Assembly (NCBI GenBank): GCA_011503125.2
Contig: WWBZ02000008.1
Location: 248,001 to 312,000, forward strand
Direction: 5' to 3'
Source: Botryosphaeria dothidea
Taxonomy: Eukaryota > Ascomycota > Dothideomycetes > Botryosphaeriales > Botryosphaeriaceae
DNA: 64,000 bases
Every line of letters begins with the position of its first letter. The stretch's first letter is position 1. The notes beneath the pieces were generated by a model. That model was not told the origin of the DNA, made no database searches, and saw nothing but the letters and a program-made list of their open reading frames with translations. Below are positions 52,309 to 64,000 of the stretch, piece by piece. Position numbers and translations under genes: made by a program.

Positions 52309-55300
52309 CGCGGCGTCGACCGGATGCGGGGGCGGCCTGTCGTCAATTCAGTCAGAAAGGCGGGCAGCACACGCGACTCTTGCGTACATGGCGCCTTCAG
52401 TGGTGTAGTCCCGGAGACGATGGCCCAGCCGGCGCGGCAGGGCGCCGGCGCCCAAGTTCACGGCAGCGTCGGCGGTTGATGAGGACTCGGCGCTGGGTGA
52501 TGCTTCTTCCATGTGTGTCAGTTGCGAGGGAAGACCGGGTCGCACGCATGCGAAAACAGTGCGGGACTGATCAGTGTCCAGCACAGGCCACGGTCTTTTT
52601 TTAGGTTGTTTATCGGAGCGAACTGGATGACGTTCATGACTTGGTTAGTGTGCTGACTCAGCCGAGTAGCCGCCCGAGTCGCACGCGTGACTGCTCAGGT
52701 GACCCGCTTGTACGACAACACACAACGGTTGACAATCACACGCAACTCTTTTCAGCCAAGTTGAACCTTGCAACACATCCATCTGCCGCAATCTCACTTT
52801 CGACCGAGGGTGCCTCAAGATTTTCATCTCACGTCACATGATGCATCACTATACCAATTATCAGCAAGTCCACTGAGGCCAATACCAGCCGCATCTTCCA
52901 TGATTGCATTGCTTACCGGATACAAAGCCCCTGTCGTGCTTTACTCTTGAAGAGCTTAGACACTGCTCTCAACTTCGAGCCACTCATGCTTTCTCTCCCG
53001 CTCGGGTGTACTCAATGTCTTTCGTCACCAACAAGCTTTGGATGTCGTCGAGGTTGGTGGCACTCCTTTGTCCGTGATTTTCCCGAGGGAGAAGCTTGGT
53101 AGGACGAGGTGGTCGAGGCTCCCGACGGTGAGCTGCCCAACCACCTGAATCCTGGCGTTCTCTCTTGTTTCGGATGGAATTCCGGCTCACAGTCCGTACC
53201 CGGAAACGCCAACGCTGTCCCAACAGCAGTTCCGCGCCTGCAAAATCATCTGCCTCGACCATCCAATGGCGTCTCCGAGTCAGGTGTGTCCTTCCAGATA
53301 CCCAGCCAGTCCAACTCCCCTGACGCGTTCAGGAAGCGTGCTTGTTTGTCTCGTGTTTGCGACTGTGAGCGCGGCTTTGCTGCTGCTGTTGATAGTACTC
53401 GAAATTCGTCGTGGAGAAAAATATGCTGGGCATGGTCCTTGTTGGTAGATGAGCGGGAGGACAGGGGAATGAAATGAAAGAGAGCGGACAGCAAGCAGGG
53501 TAGATCCGAGGCCAGGTGACCGCGAAGGCAGAGTCCAGCCTTTTTCCAAGATGTGTGGAGCTGAAAGATAACATCGATAGGCAAAACGACGCTTGATGAA
53601 GGAAATGCCGGTAGGGTGGTGGAGGGAATCCAGCGCAGGTGCAAATAAGCAGTCTGGCTGCGTGTGATTGTTTACGTGGATCTTCCACATGATGAGGGCT
53701 GCGCTTGTCAGTGGATGGTCGCACAATATTCACAGATCCCGCACTTGTCCCACCATGCTATGGGCGCGTATATCCCTGCCATCAGGCCCACAGACTCGTT
53801 TATTGGCTGTCAAGATCGTTTTCGGAACAATCCCTAATCTGCTCCAATCACTCTCTGCACACGGTACACAAACTCGTCATCAGCGTGGCGGCATGCAAAG
53901 AAGTTGTGCAAGGGACAGTCTCCATACATATCTCGTAACTGGTGCAGATCGTTTGACTTACGTCATCTTTCAGCATAATTCAATGGCGTGCCGCTGTAGG
54001 AGACAATGCTGCCTGAATTACGTGTTCGAACGTCTGACAAAACTCACATTAAACGTGATCACAAGTCAAGAAATGAGTATTTGATGGAAAATGAGCTCAA
54101 TCACCTCCGTCATCTGTTATTGGATAGTATATTAGCTTAGTCATTCATTCTGAGACGTCTTGGGGATCAACACCACGAGCGCCTCAGCAACCAAGCAATC
54201 AAGTCATTCATTCATCGATTCCGACCGATCAAGTGCAAAATTCATCAGTATTGTATACGCTGCGTTAACAAATGGATGCTACAGGAACGCGAGAAATACA
54301 CCATCAAGACGAATCAATTTACATGACGAAACAAAAGTGTCAGCTTTGAAAGTAAGAGCCTATCATGTGACTCCACGTCATGTAAGAACTTCGAGACATT
54401 GATGAGGAGTGTAAAGACACCATATGCCCACATCCGACGAAAACACCATAACTAAAACATTAGGTTATTTCTATTTCTAAGTGTCACGTTGGAAGAACCC
54501 CGGAAAACAAAGAAAGCCCTCTTTTTGGTCTGTTGGTTATTAAGCGGTGTCAAGCGATATTCCATTTTCCTGTCAATTCTGAATTTTCTGGGAATCATTT
54601 CCCCCACCCCGGCAAATACGACGTCAGACAAGCACTGACCATCCAAGAACTTTCCAACCGCCTTGAGCTTCTCTCCAACGTCATTCGCAGTGGCGGACTC
54701 GAGAGGATTGTAAATGACGAATCTTTTCATGCGTCGCTGTAGAGCTGAATATGGCACCCAGAACTCTGAGTGGAGTGATGAATAAGGCGGATTCGCCAGT
54801 AGTTGAAAGGCCAAATGTGATGATATCTTGGATCTGAAACTATTCTCAAGAATCCACGGATTCGCCGGATACATTACAAATAAGGTTGATGGATGGCTCC
54901 AGCCTGGCAACAGGCCGGGTCGTACCATTATGTTCGAACAACTTCTTGACATGAGAAAGCGTCTGTAGTAGGTGTAGGGAAGATATCACAGTAGTATCAG
55001 CTGAGTCGCGGGTCAATGCACGGGAACTGGTGCTTTGATACGGCAGCTGGCTGAATGGAAGGGGACTTGATATGGATCAAGGATTATGAGTCTTATAGTG
55101 TGAACGAAATACGAGCGGGATAAATACAATGCCAAAATGGCTCACTTCCCCGTTACATGGCGCTGAGGAGACAATTCCTTGTCAGCTGATCTCCGGTCAG
55201 AGTGCCCCTGTTCGCAAATGCATTGCGGCCCGCCGCCGATAAACACGGTAGCTCGTCTGAATGAAAGATGTTTCCCGCCTATCGCAAATCCCGGTCCGTT

Positions 55301-55577
55301 CCTGCTCTTGTGGACGGAGCCACAGGAAGCAGAGGCATGATCCGTTGGAGAGCAGAGAGGTCCTGAAAATTGGTTTCCCACTGTTTCCTCGGCCAGCGTC
55401 TGGCTGATGCATTTGAAAGAAAATAACCACCAAGTCTAGATATTAAAAACCACCTTTCCGATCAATTTGAGTTTCCCATCATCGGCGCTTTCTTTGTCTC
55501 CGTCCCATCCGATGTTCGCAACTTGAGTTTTCCATGTCCGGCTATTCTCCATATGCTGGTTTAGTTTTTTGGATTAG
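52309..55577. other. gene-poor 3.3-kb region
   Basis: Many short open frames, none convincing. The best is the minus-strand frame at 54452-54952, listed separately. A short plus-strand frame at 53266-53448 contains a possible membrane segment (LVCLVFATVSAALLLLLIVLEI) but lacks context. Confidence 0.4.
54452..54952 (-). CDS. hypothetical protein, weak candidate
   Basis: An ATG-initiated 166-codon frame with protein-like composition (HLAFQLLANPPYSSLHSEF, DVGEKLKAVGKFLDGQCL). No family recognised. It may be a relic or a terminal exon. Confidence 0.25.
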   Translation of the reverse strand: MSRSCSNIMVRPGLLPGWSHPSTLFVMYPANPWILENSFRSKISSHLAFQLLANPPYSSLHSEFWVPYSALQRRMKRFVIYNPLESATANDVGEKLKAVGKFLDGQCLSDVVFAGVGEMIPRKFRIDRKMEYRLTPLNNQQTKKRAFFVFRGSSNVTLRNRNNLMF

Positions 55578-58500
55578 CTATGTATTCTCGTCTGAGTAGA
55601 AGGGGGAGCCGAGTTTCATTACTTCTTCGACCGTGTCTTTCACAATATACCTCAATACAGTCACATTGCGTTGCTGTCCAAGGCGAACAGCGCGACCAAT
55701 GGCCTGACTCTCAACCGATGGGTTCCACTGCGGCTCGACAAGGTGGATGCGGCTCGCGGCCGTAAGATTCAACCTGGATTTGGTAGAAAGAGTTAGCATC
55801 ATGCATGAAATCTAAGAGAGTATTACAGTTGTATCAACCTACCCTGCGGACCCGGTCCCAAATGTCATGAGCAGGACAGTGCAGAATGGATCTGACTGGA
55901 ACCTGTCGAGAGCCTTTTTCCTCTCCGGAATTGACATAGACCCTTCGACAATACAGTGGCCAACGTTGTTGATGTTGAGAAGCGAAGATATACTCGAGAT
56001 TGTTTGTCTCCACGCCGTGAACACGATGCTGGTAAGTGCCATTAGCTCTCTATTATGGGATTTCCAAAATAAAGGCGGAAAAAAACGGACCTTTTCTCCG
56101 CGTGCTGATACTGCAGGATATCTTGGACCACCGCGAGGAGCTTTGTGCTGAAGAACATGCTTCCATCTTGAGACGACGATGGTTGAACGATGCGATTCGA
56201 CACTTGAGGAGTACCGTCCGTCCAAACTCCGCAGACTGGGCACGCAAGTCGAGTCCCGTTTCCATCCTGTTCGCCTTGGCTGACGCAACCGGAGCAGAGC
56301 AGGTGGTCGCAACTCGCGAGAATACCGGAGGTTGAGTCGTCAGGATCGCCAATCGAGCCGAGTTCCTGAGCGCAGCTGCTGCACGCTGTCGTTCCCAGCT
56401 GCTGCAGAGTGCTGAAAGTATCATCGAAGCTCTGTTGTGATTCAAGCGAGATATGTTCCGGTGCGCCATTATTACAGCACCTTCTGAGCTGCAAAATGGC
56501 CTGACAGAGCCCCATCTGTGGAGTCCCCTTCTTCCTCTTTTCACCGACCGCATCAAGCATGGCCTTTTTATAAAATGCACCAATTTGGCTGTACACCTGG
56601 CGTTCCGCTTCCACAAGCTCAAGACGGCGTACGTGGGTGATCGTTGGCGGAAGCGTGAGCAGATCAGTGGTTCTTCGGAGACAGATACTCTTCAGCAATG
56701 AGCGAAGCCTTATAATACCACGTGCTTGGTGATTTTCGATAGGTTTTGTGATGTAATTGGTAAAACTGGAAGCGTTGCTGAGGTAGGGGACTCTTAAGAA
56801 CCGGATAAGAGCGGCAAGATCATTGAGACGGTTCTGGATCGGAGTGCCGGTCATGCACCAGCGCTGCTGTGCCTCCAGTGCCGAAGCCGCGCAAAACCGT
56901 TTCGTCTGCTGTCCGCAGATGAGATGTGCTAAGGAAATGGTGAATTAATGAACTTTTGACAGTTGCTCAGCACACAGACACACCTTCGTCGAGCACGATG
57001 CGGTACCACGAAACCTTGTACAAGATGCTTTCACCTTTCATGAAGTCATAAGCAACTGTGTCGTAGGTTGTAAGTACGACATCCTTGCTGAGAAGTGCCG
57101 CCGGCTTCCTGGGGCGGCTGGAACCGTGAAACTTCAGCCGACTCATCGTTCCGGTAACGCAGTGCCTATCAGTAAATGAGCCATTTTAATTTTAGATTGT
57201 CCAAAACTAGACTTACTTGTCCATCTCTGACATCCAACCGTGCAATATCACTTCATGGCTGTTAGTTTGGCAGCAAAGAATAACGGGCTCCGGTTAGGGA
57301 AACTTGCAGGCTGAGGGAACGATGACAAGCGTGGCTTTTGTTTTTGGTCTATCGTCCATACTGCTGAAATTAGTGTCACCGACAAAGCCGGCTGCCGCAT
57401 TACATGTAAGGCTGATTGCTGCAAGCATGGAAAGTGTTTTCCCTAGCCCCATTTGATCCGCAATGATTCCACCAAGATTTTCTTTTGGCCGATCTTGTTT
57501 CTTGATGTCTAGGACGACGTGCTGGTAGCTAATGCCAAATAATGTAAGGTCAGATATCAGAACATGGACTTGAGGACGTACCAATTCTCTCCCGTCCTGG
57601 TCTGACAAGGTTTCCACAAAGAGAAGGCCGGTGATGTCCAGGCGGCTTCTCGCTTGATTACGAAATCCACTGCTTCTTTTTGATGTCTATGAAATAGTTA
57701 GCAATGTAACTGGCAAGGCTACCTGACTGAGAAGTACTTGTGAAGTTTGCTCTTGATTATTCGTTCATCTACCATTACCGATTTCAGATCACCTCGCTGA
57801 TCCAGGCAGTCCAAGACGTCTTGGACGTTGAGTCTATTGGAAGAACTGGGAAGTGCCAGAGCTGGTGCTGCGAGCATTGAATGCTCGGTTATGGAGCTTT
57901 TTAGCTCGTGGAAATATATGGTGTGAGGATTTTCGTATACCAAACCGGTTGCCAGGACCGAAGGCCGCTGCAGGAAGAGCTGGGCTTTCGATAACACACG
58001 GCCTACATCCTCAGCTCTGAAACGAGGCCCACTAACATTGATTTCAATGTCCATGGGAACTGTATTGGCTGTGCCCTTGGCAGCGTTGATGCTTTCTTTC
58101 CAAATCTTGGCAGTCACGTATGCATCATAGTGGACGGATCCCATGTCATCAAGGACTTGAAGAGCATCTGCCGTTTTCTGATGTAACAATGCGACATCAA
58201 GGCCATTGGAATCCCGTAAAAAATATTTCCCTTTCTGCAAGATGACTTGGAGCGGAACGTGTGCGGTGGCAGTATGGAGGCACGCCTCTTCGAGTACCGT
58301 CGGGTCCTTGAGAATCCGGGCTTTGACTTCACAGAGCTACTTTATATCAGCAGACCGCGCTTATAAAGAATTACCGAGGGGCTCTCCACCGTCCCAAAGC
58401 ATAGAATTTCACTGTCTTGTCTCAAACCCGTTGCGCCGACCGGAGTATCAGGCTGAGCAGGGCTTCCGCGGCTTTGAGAAAGTGGCGTAATCGGATAATT

Positions 58501-58695
58501 TTGTTGGATGGTGTTCGCTGGAAAGTCTTAGCGCTCTGACAATAGAAAATGACAGGATTACGCACGCCCTGAATATGGCGAAACGCTTTGCGGGAAGTAT
58601 TCGTGATCAGTGCCTACGGGGGAAAGTAGCCTCGGTCGCTTATGATCTCCCCGATCAATAACGAAAAGTGGCAAATGTCTCTTGGAAGCCAACAT
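55578..58695 (-). CDS. SNF2-family helicase/ATPase with RING finger (Rad5/Rad16/Ris1-like)
   Basis: A multi-exon gene. The proposed start is ATG 58695 ([16 protein letters not shown]) with introns 58565-58518 and one near 58410-58340; not every later junction was resolved. Motifs in order: [17 protein letters not shown]; Walker [14 protein letters not shown] (~57460); DEAH, split by an intron near 56990; the motif III region [20 protein letters not shown] (56854); and [10 protein letters not shown]3HC4-type RING follows (CSSC...CDHLLCSGC...CPVC, ~56400-56250). The C-terminal helicase lobe has [55 protein letters not shown] and [15 protein letters not shown]. Such proteins remodel chromatin or DNA-repair complexes and may act as ubiquitin/SUMO-dependent E3 ligases. 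It is divergent from the NACHT gene. Confidence 0.85.
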
Positions 58696-59417
58696 GATCA
58701 AGCTTCTCTTCAATTACCAAAGCAAGATAACCGGAGGCGGAAGGCTGAGGCAATATATCCCAGGGCTAGTTGGGAGCGCGTACGAGTGAGGCGGAGTACA
58801 ACTGCAGCGAGGCTGAACTCGGCACAGCCCCTGCGCCTCATTCGCCATAGACTGGAACGCCATAAGTAGAATACCCACTGACTTGCGAAACATTGCTTTC
58901 AGCTCGTGAACGAAACTCTTTAGACTTAAGAGTGTTACCATCCGACACACTTTTCTCATACTTACAGTTGGCACTGTGGCTTCTTTCTACCCTTTCGACC
59001 AGAAATTTCCTACTAAAGTACATCGTACGCATGAAACCCGACCGGCTGTCAAGGGTGACATTGCAGAAGGATGTGGCGGCATCCCAGTCAAGCTGATGAG
59101 CACAAAGAATCTTACAAGCGAATAATCGAAGAGGGTGATGTTGTACCAGCGAATTTTGCCACGTCATGCGTCTAGCGAATTTCTGTTGTGCGACCATGGC
59201 GTATCAATGAGACAAGACTTCGAGCGGGGTATGCGCTCATAGCCTGGTTCGTAGCCTGCAGGCACATCGCAAGACAGTAGCGACGAGGCTGAGTAAGGCG
59301 AACACCGTTTATGCCTTGCATATAACAGAAAATCTCTTCAAACTCTACTCTCCTCTCTCTTCTCGAGCCTCTCATCCAACCTCGATACCACTTTCATCGA
59401 TCCAGAGCCACGAAAAG
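58696..59417. other. divergent promoter region
   Basis: 722 bp between the start codons of the SNF2-RING gene and the NACHT gene. No distinct element recognised. Confidence 0.5.
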
Positions 59418-62400
59418 ATGGCGGGACCGTCGCTTCCGCCCACCCCTCGCTTCCAGAAATGTCTGGATGACTTCAAGAAGAACCTCAGTTCTGAGCAGGA
59501 AGAAACCTTCAAATTCACCACTCTAGAGGAGCTGAAGCGGCTTGTTCATGAGATCCAGGAAGAACAAAACAAATCGCGTCGCATGAACAATCTGAAGCGA
59601 CTGGCCCCGTTTATAGAGGCAATGGAGCAGTTCGACCAGGTGGTTCAGGTCTTTTTGAATGCTGCCGATATGCTTGCATTTATTTGGGTACGCCAGTGTC
59701 ATTCCTTATATCTTCGCAAGCGCTGACTCGATGCTAGGGCCCGGTCAAATTCTTGCTACTGGTTTGCAATTTCCCTGGATGATTCTCTTTGCCTTTGTAA
59801 TTGAGCTTACATATATATAGTCGACGAGGACATACTATGATGCATTCAATTTACTGCTGGATGCATACATGGATATCGGTGAGAGCATTCCGCTCTTCGC
59901 ACAATACGAGCATGTGCTTAATGACAAATCCCAAATGCACGTGGTGCTCGAGTACGTCTACACAGATGTCATGGACTTCCACTCTTCTGCAATAAGATAT
60001 TTCAAGAGCCCAGGTAAGATATTGATACCAATAGCATATCATTTGCAACGACAGAGACTCACATACTCCAGTGTGGAAACAGATGTTACATGCAACCTGG
60101 AAGACGTTCCGCTCCAAATTTGAACCATCCCTTAGCAACCTTCGACGCCACAAGGCCCTGCTAGAAGCTCAAGCGAATCTCCTCTACCTCCAGCAATACC
60201 AATTGGATCGGCAGAGGACGGAGGTTGAATTCCGGAATATCGAGCAGCAAGCTGAACAAAACCGCAAGCTGGGTATCACTAGCTGGCTGTCCCCTGCGAA
60301 CGTCGAAACAGACCATAAAGCCGCAGCCTTGGCCCGATGTGAGAACCCTACCAGCTGTCAATGGATTCTAGAGCAGAATCCAATTAAGAGATGGCTCGAT
60401 CCGAAATATCCTCTGCAGCCGGTCCTTTGGGTTAACGGTCAACCGGGCGCTGGTAAGACAGTACTCGCGTCCTTCATCATCGACGAGTGCCGAAAACGCA
60501 ATAATGGGAATGTTCTTTTTTTCTACAGCAAGTATGGTGACGAAAAGAGGAATAGTCTGCTCGCCATCCTGCGGGGCATGCTGGCCCAGGCGCTACGGCT
60601 GGAGCCTCTGCTCGTCCCATGTGTTTTCGACGAAGCGGCCAAGGACGGACACAACACGCTCGACGACTTGGAGACGGCCAAAAATCTGACTCAAGTGGTC
60701 TTAGCAACGTTTGATTCGGTATGGCTTGTGGTGGACGGCTTAGATGAATGTCCAAAGCAGGCGAAGCGACCCATAACCACCTTCTTCCGCTCCTTTGTCG
60801 ATTCCTCGAATCAGCAAGCACCAGGAAAATTCCGTTGCTCATTCTTTAGCCAAGATGACAACGATATCGGAGAGTTGCTCAAAGGTGTTCCAACTTTCAC
60901 CATCACGGGCGTCCATAATATTGGGGACATCCGCTCGTTCTGTCAGCTAAAGGCCCAAACGATCCAGCAAGAGTTCGAATACCCGGAAGAAAAATCAAAG
61001 CGTATGGCAGAGAAAATATCCTCCACAGCAGACGGTATGTAGCCTCGACTTTGACGATGGATTGTGGGCTCATATGTTACACAGGAATGTTCATATACGC
61101 CGTCTTAATCCTGAGCTATCTCGAAGAACAAACTACATTGATACAGCTAGAACAAGAGATCGAAGACATGCCTTTGAATCTGGATGGAATGTATGTCTTG
61201 ATTCTACAATCTTTTCCACATACATCCGCTTACGTAATGATGAAAGTTACGAAAGAATTATCCAACGCGTTCTCTACGATGCTGGACCAGCGGAGCGTAT
61301 AGCAGCACGGAGACTACTTGGTTGGTTGCTCAAATCCATTCGCCCTCTCAAGTGGCATGAAATTCAAGGAGCAGCAGCCTACAATCCATCCAAACATTCG
61401 TTTGACCTCCAGGGCGGCAAACTTCGAAAGGGAGCAAAACGATTATGTGGGTCGCTCGTGAAGGTCTACGAAGACGGTGAGATTCGTCTTGTGCACCTCT
61501 CAGCCAAGATGTATGTTCTTTCAAAGAACTTCAAAAGTACACAGCTAACATACCGTCATTCGTAAAGATACCTTGAGAACAAAGGATGAAAGGTCAGGAC
61601 GAAGAGCTTGAGCTTTTATCACTCTGTCTTAACTATCTCCGCCTGCCGGCTTTCGACCAAGATTTGGACCAGGAATCTGCAAAGAAATTTGTCCTTGATG
61701 GCCATTACGCATTCATGGATTATGCCCTCGCAAGTTGGACTGTCCATCTTGATAATATCCTCCAGAACAGTCCACAAGGGCAGAACAAAACATCGAAGAG
61801 ACTCACCAGCACGCTCCAGGCTTTTTTCCAGGCACATCCCATACCCAGCGATAAAATTCGCATGGACAAATCTATTTCCGAGAGGCTCCGGCGCTTGAGA
61901 AAGGAAGACTTTTTCATTCAGCTTGTCCAGATCATGCAAACAGCTTCAGATGTCAACTACGAGGACACATCTGAACAGTGTGTGCAGACCAGCGGTGGCC
62001 ACCGTCTGTCACAAGTGTCACTCGTGAGAAAAGTAATCGAGTCTTTGGCGGAAATCCCATCAACCAGAATAAAGCTTCGCGAAATATACGGCTGTAGGCT
62101 CTTTCGGTGCCCGAGGTTACAATGTCACTATTTCTACGAAGGCTTCTCCCATGCACAAGAGCGACACAAGCACGGTGATGAGCATCAGCGACCCTACCGA
62201 TGCAGCTACCCTGGTTGTGTCGTCTCTCTGCTTGGTTACTCAACAGAACAACAGCTACGGCGGCACGAGATAAAGGATCATTCTGAATCAGCTGACGCCT
62301 TCCAATTTCCGTGGCACGAGAACCCGACATCGGTCGACATATACAAGGAAATCCGAACTGGCAACGAAGAAGCCTTCGAATGGTGGATGGAAAAGTTTGA

Positions 62401-63953
62401 GGGCGACATCCCGCTGGAAGAGGTATGGTCGGGCTCTAAAGGATCCATAGGACCTCTTCGCGCTGCATTTGAAACAAAAAATCTCGGCATGTTGAGGAAA
62501 ATACTGGATCGTTCTGGACCCACCCTCCTCCGTTCTAGATCCGAGAAAAAGGAAAGGGGAGAACCTGTTGGATTTGAGAGTAAAGAGTGTGAGGTCAGAA
62601 AAGAGAGTAGATTCTGCCTGTCTCCTGAAGGGGAGGTTGGTAGGCTTGCTTATATACATAGGTGATAACTACATAACCGAGGATACTAAAGATCCGAGAG
62701 AGAGTGCCGATGCGGGGTTGGGCATCAAAGAGTGTTGTTATATAAAGGATGGAATATTCGAGATAACTGGGATGCCTGAGGTAGTAAGGCAAGAAAGTCT
62801 GACAGAACCCGACGTCACAAGATTGATTCGTGAAGCGTTGGAGGCCCACGATGACGATGCTGTCTCAGAGATTTTGTCACGCGCACAATATCTCACGGAT
62901 ACTGATATTTTCCAGTTCTTTGACGCAGCTTTACACAGAGGACTGGATCAGAGAGCCATCGAATTTCTAGACCATTTCAATTGCGAGATGGCGAAGACTA
63001 AAACCAATAGTCGTCGTCGCGGGTTATATATGAAGACCTCCGTCCGCTATGGTCGGCTAGCTGTAGTTCAGTTCTTGATCAACAGGAAAGACATCGACCC
63101 AAATATAGACGTATCCAGGGGCCGTAATACACTAGCACTTGCAGCTAAGTACAATCAGATCGAAATTGGAAGGTTCTTGATACAGACAGGGAAATTCCGG
63201 AGATCATACCGAACAGATGTTGGAGGACCCGCAATGACAGCATATAACGAGGGTCATATCGAATTTCTGGTCCTCATATTCCTAGAAATTCCTCCAGAAT
63301 CTGAAGACGATGATCAAGGCTGGATTCTAGCAACCAAGTTGCTTAGGGCTGCTCGCGATGGCGATCTTCCGACCGTGGAAAAGATCATCTCCCAACCCGA
63401 TGCACCAATCAACCCTTTCAGCGACGGCCCTACACCACTTCACCTTGCAATCAAAAATCGTCATACAGCTGTGGTAGAAGTCATTCTCCAAACAGGAATG
63501 GCAGACGTCGACAGGGCTTTCGCATGCTCTAACTCTCTCAGCGAAGCTATCCTCCAACATAACGGCGCATTGTTTAGACAATTGCTCAATCACTCAAAGA
63601 TTGACTCAAGGGATAATGGTGAGTATTGGAACGGTCCAACAGGCCTTGTACGGGGGATCAAGAATTTCTGTAAACGTTATGGGACCGCGGAGATACTTGA
63701 CGCTATCGACGAAAAAATCAAAGCCTCCGAGAGCATCCCGCTCCAGTCGGCTTCGAATCGAGATCAAGGCCCCTCACCTCAACATGATGGGAGTGCGAAT
63801 CAGCCAACGGCCTCGACGAATGATGACACTGTATCAGTTGGTCTGCAGGAAGAACCATTCAACATGGAATTTGGGTCGATGAACACTTGGGATATTCTAC
63901 CGCAATTCGACTTTGATACAGGGTGGCGGACGTCACGTCAAACGGCCCGTTGA
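59418..63953 (+). CDS. DUF7708-NACHT-zinc-finger-ankyrin STAND protein
   Basis: The eight-exon model (59418-59687, 59738-59761, 59821-60013, 60072-61034, 61085-61190, 61247-61510, 61585-62639, 62692-63953) keeps frame throughout and gives 1280 residues. The N-terminal helical DUF7708-type domain includes AMEQFDQVVQVFLNAADMLAFIWGP. NACHT follows, with Walker A LWVNGQPGAGKTVLAS, Walker B VWLVVDGLDECP, and SADGMFIYAVLILSYLEE before a winged-helix-like part (LLGWLLKSIRPLKWHEIQ). A double zinc-finger-like region (LFRCPRLQCHYFY...H...H, YRCSYPGC...LRRHEIKDH) precedes ankyrin-like repeats (GRLAVVQFLINRKDIDPN, GPTPLHLAIKNRHTAVVEVIL). This is an NLR-like sensor layout; in fungi such proteins are tied to nonself recognition and regulated cell death. 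The 24-nt second exon is the least certain part. Confidence 0.83.
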
Positions 63954-64000
63954 CGGCTCGTTGACGGCGTCTCTGCCGTCCGTCACCGTCATAACTAAGC
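63954..64000. other. window end with short GACGG-rich repeats
   Basis: From about 63930, CGTCAAACGG, CCGTTGACGG, CGTTGACGG and CCGTCCGTCACCGTC form overlapping direct and inverted short repeats. This could be the edge of an element outside the window. Confidence 0.3.

Overview
The window is nuclear DNA of a filamentous ascomycete (Pezizomycotina). The evidence is short spliceosomal introns (about 40-75 nt, GTAAGT-like donors, CTAAC-like branch points), the gene families present (HET, STAND/NACHT, DUF6601, Fig1, DUF7924, fungal P450), and a Ty3/gypsy element whose internal part carries the transition signature of repeat-induced point mutation (RIP). I cannot name the species; a Dothideomycete-like genome would fit. 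Gene models below were spliced by eye, and where I give exon coordinates the total length is divisible by three.

Layout. 0-9 kb: a partial STAND-type gene with a SERAC1-like hydrolase domain (minus), a DUF6601 membrane protein, a Fig1-like four-TM protein (minus), and a low-complexity Gln/Lys/Glu protein ending in a 20-cysteine tail. 9-15 kb: a decayed PD-(D/E)XK relic, a small secreted protein, a degenerate ~50-bp minisatellite, and an intact DUF7924/PD-(D/E)XK-like gene. 15.9-20.9 kb: a compact metabolic trio of cytochrome P450, Old-Yellow-Enzyme-type flavin oxidoreductase, and PaaK-like CoA ligase (the last two convergent, 18 bp apart). 21-32 kb: a deleted HET pseudogene, an HNH-like gene, a multi-TM protein with a homopolymer frameshift, a BTB/POZ gene and a second DUF7924 gene. 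33.25-41.22 kb: a complete but RIP-killed chromodomain Ty3/gypsy retrotransposon with 477-bp LTRs and a TGCAT target duplication. It carries an extra spliced antisense ORF with a Zn2Cys6-like cysteine pattern between pol and the 3' LTR. 42-52 kb: a Ulp1-like protein that seems to lack its catalytic His and Cys, an O-methyltransferase, a HET gene broken by two nonsense codons, an unknown small gene and a Cys-motif/coiled-coil protein. 55.5-64 kb: a divergent pair, an SNF2-RING helicase/ATPase (minus) and a 1280-aa DUF7708-NACHT-zinc-finger-ankyrin STAND protein (plus).

Read together, this is an accessory neighbourhood rich in families linked in fungi to nonself recognition (HET, NACHT/STAND) and in nuclease-like folds, wrapped around a small oxidative/CoA-ligase cluster and a dead retrotransposon. 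Three former genes carry nonsense codons of the type C-to-T (or G-to-A) change produces. The most unusual items are the antisense spliced ORF in the retroelement, the P450-OYE-ligase trio and the cysteine-tailed protein.
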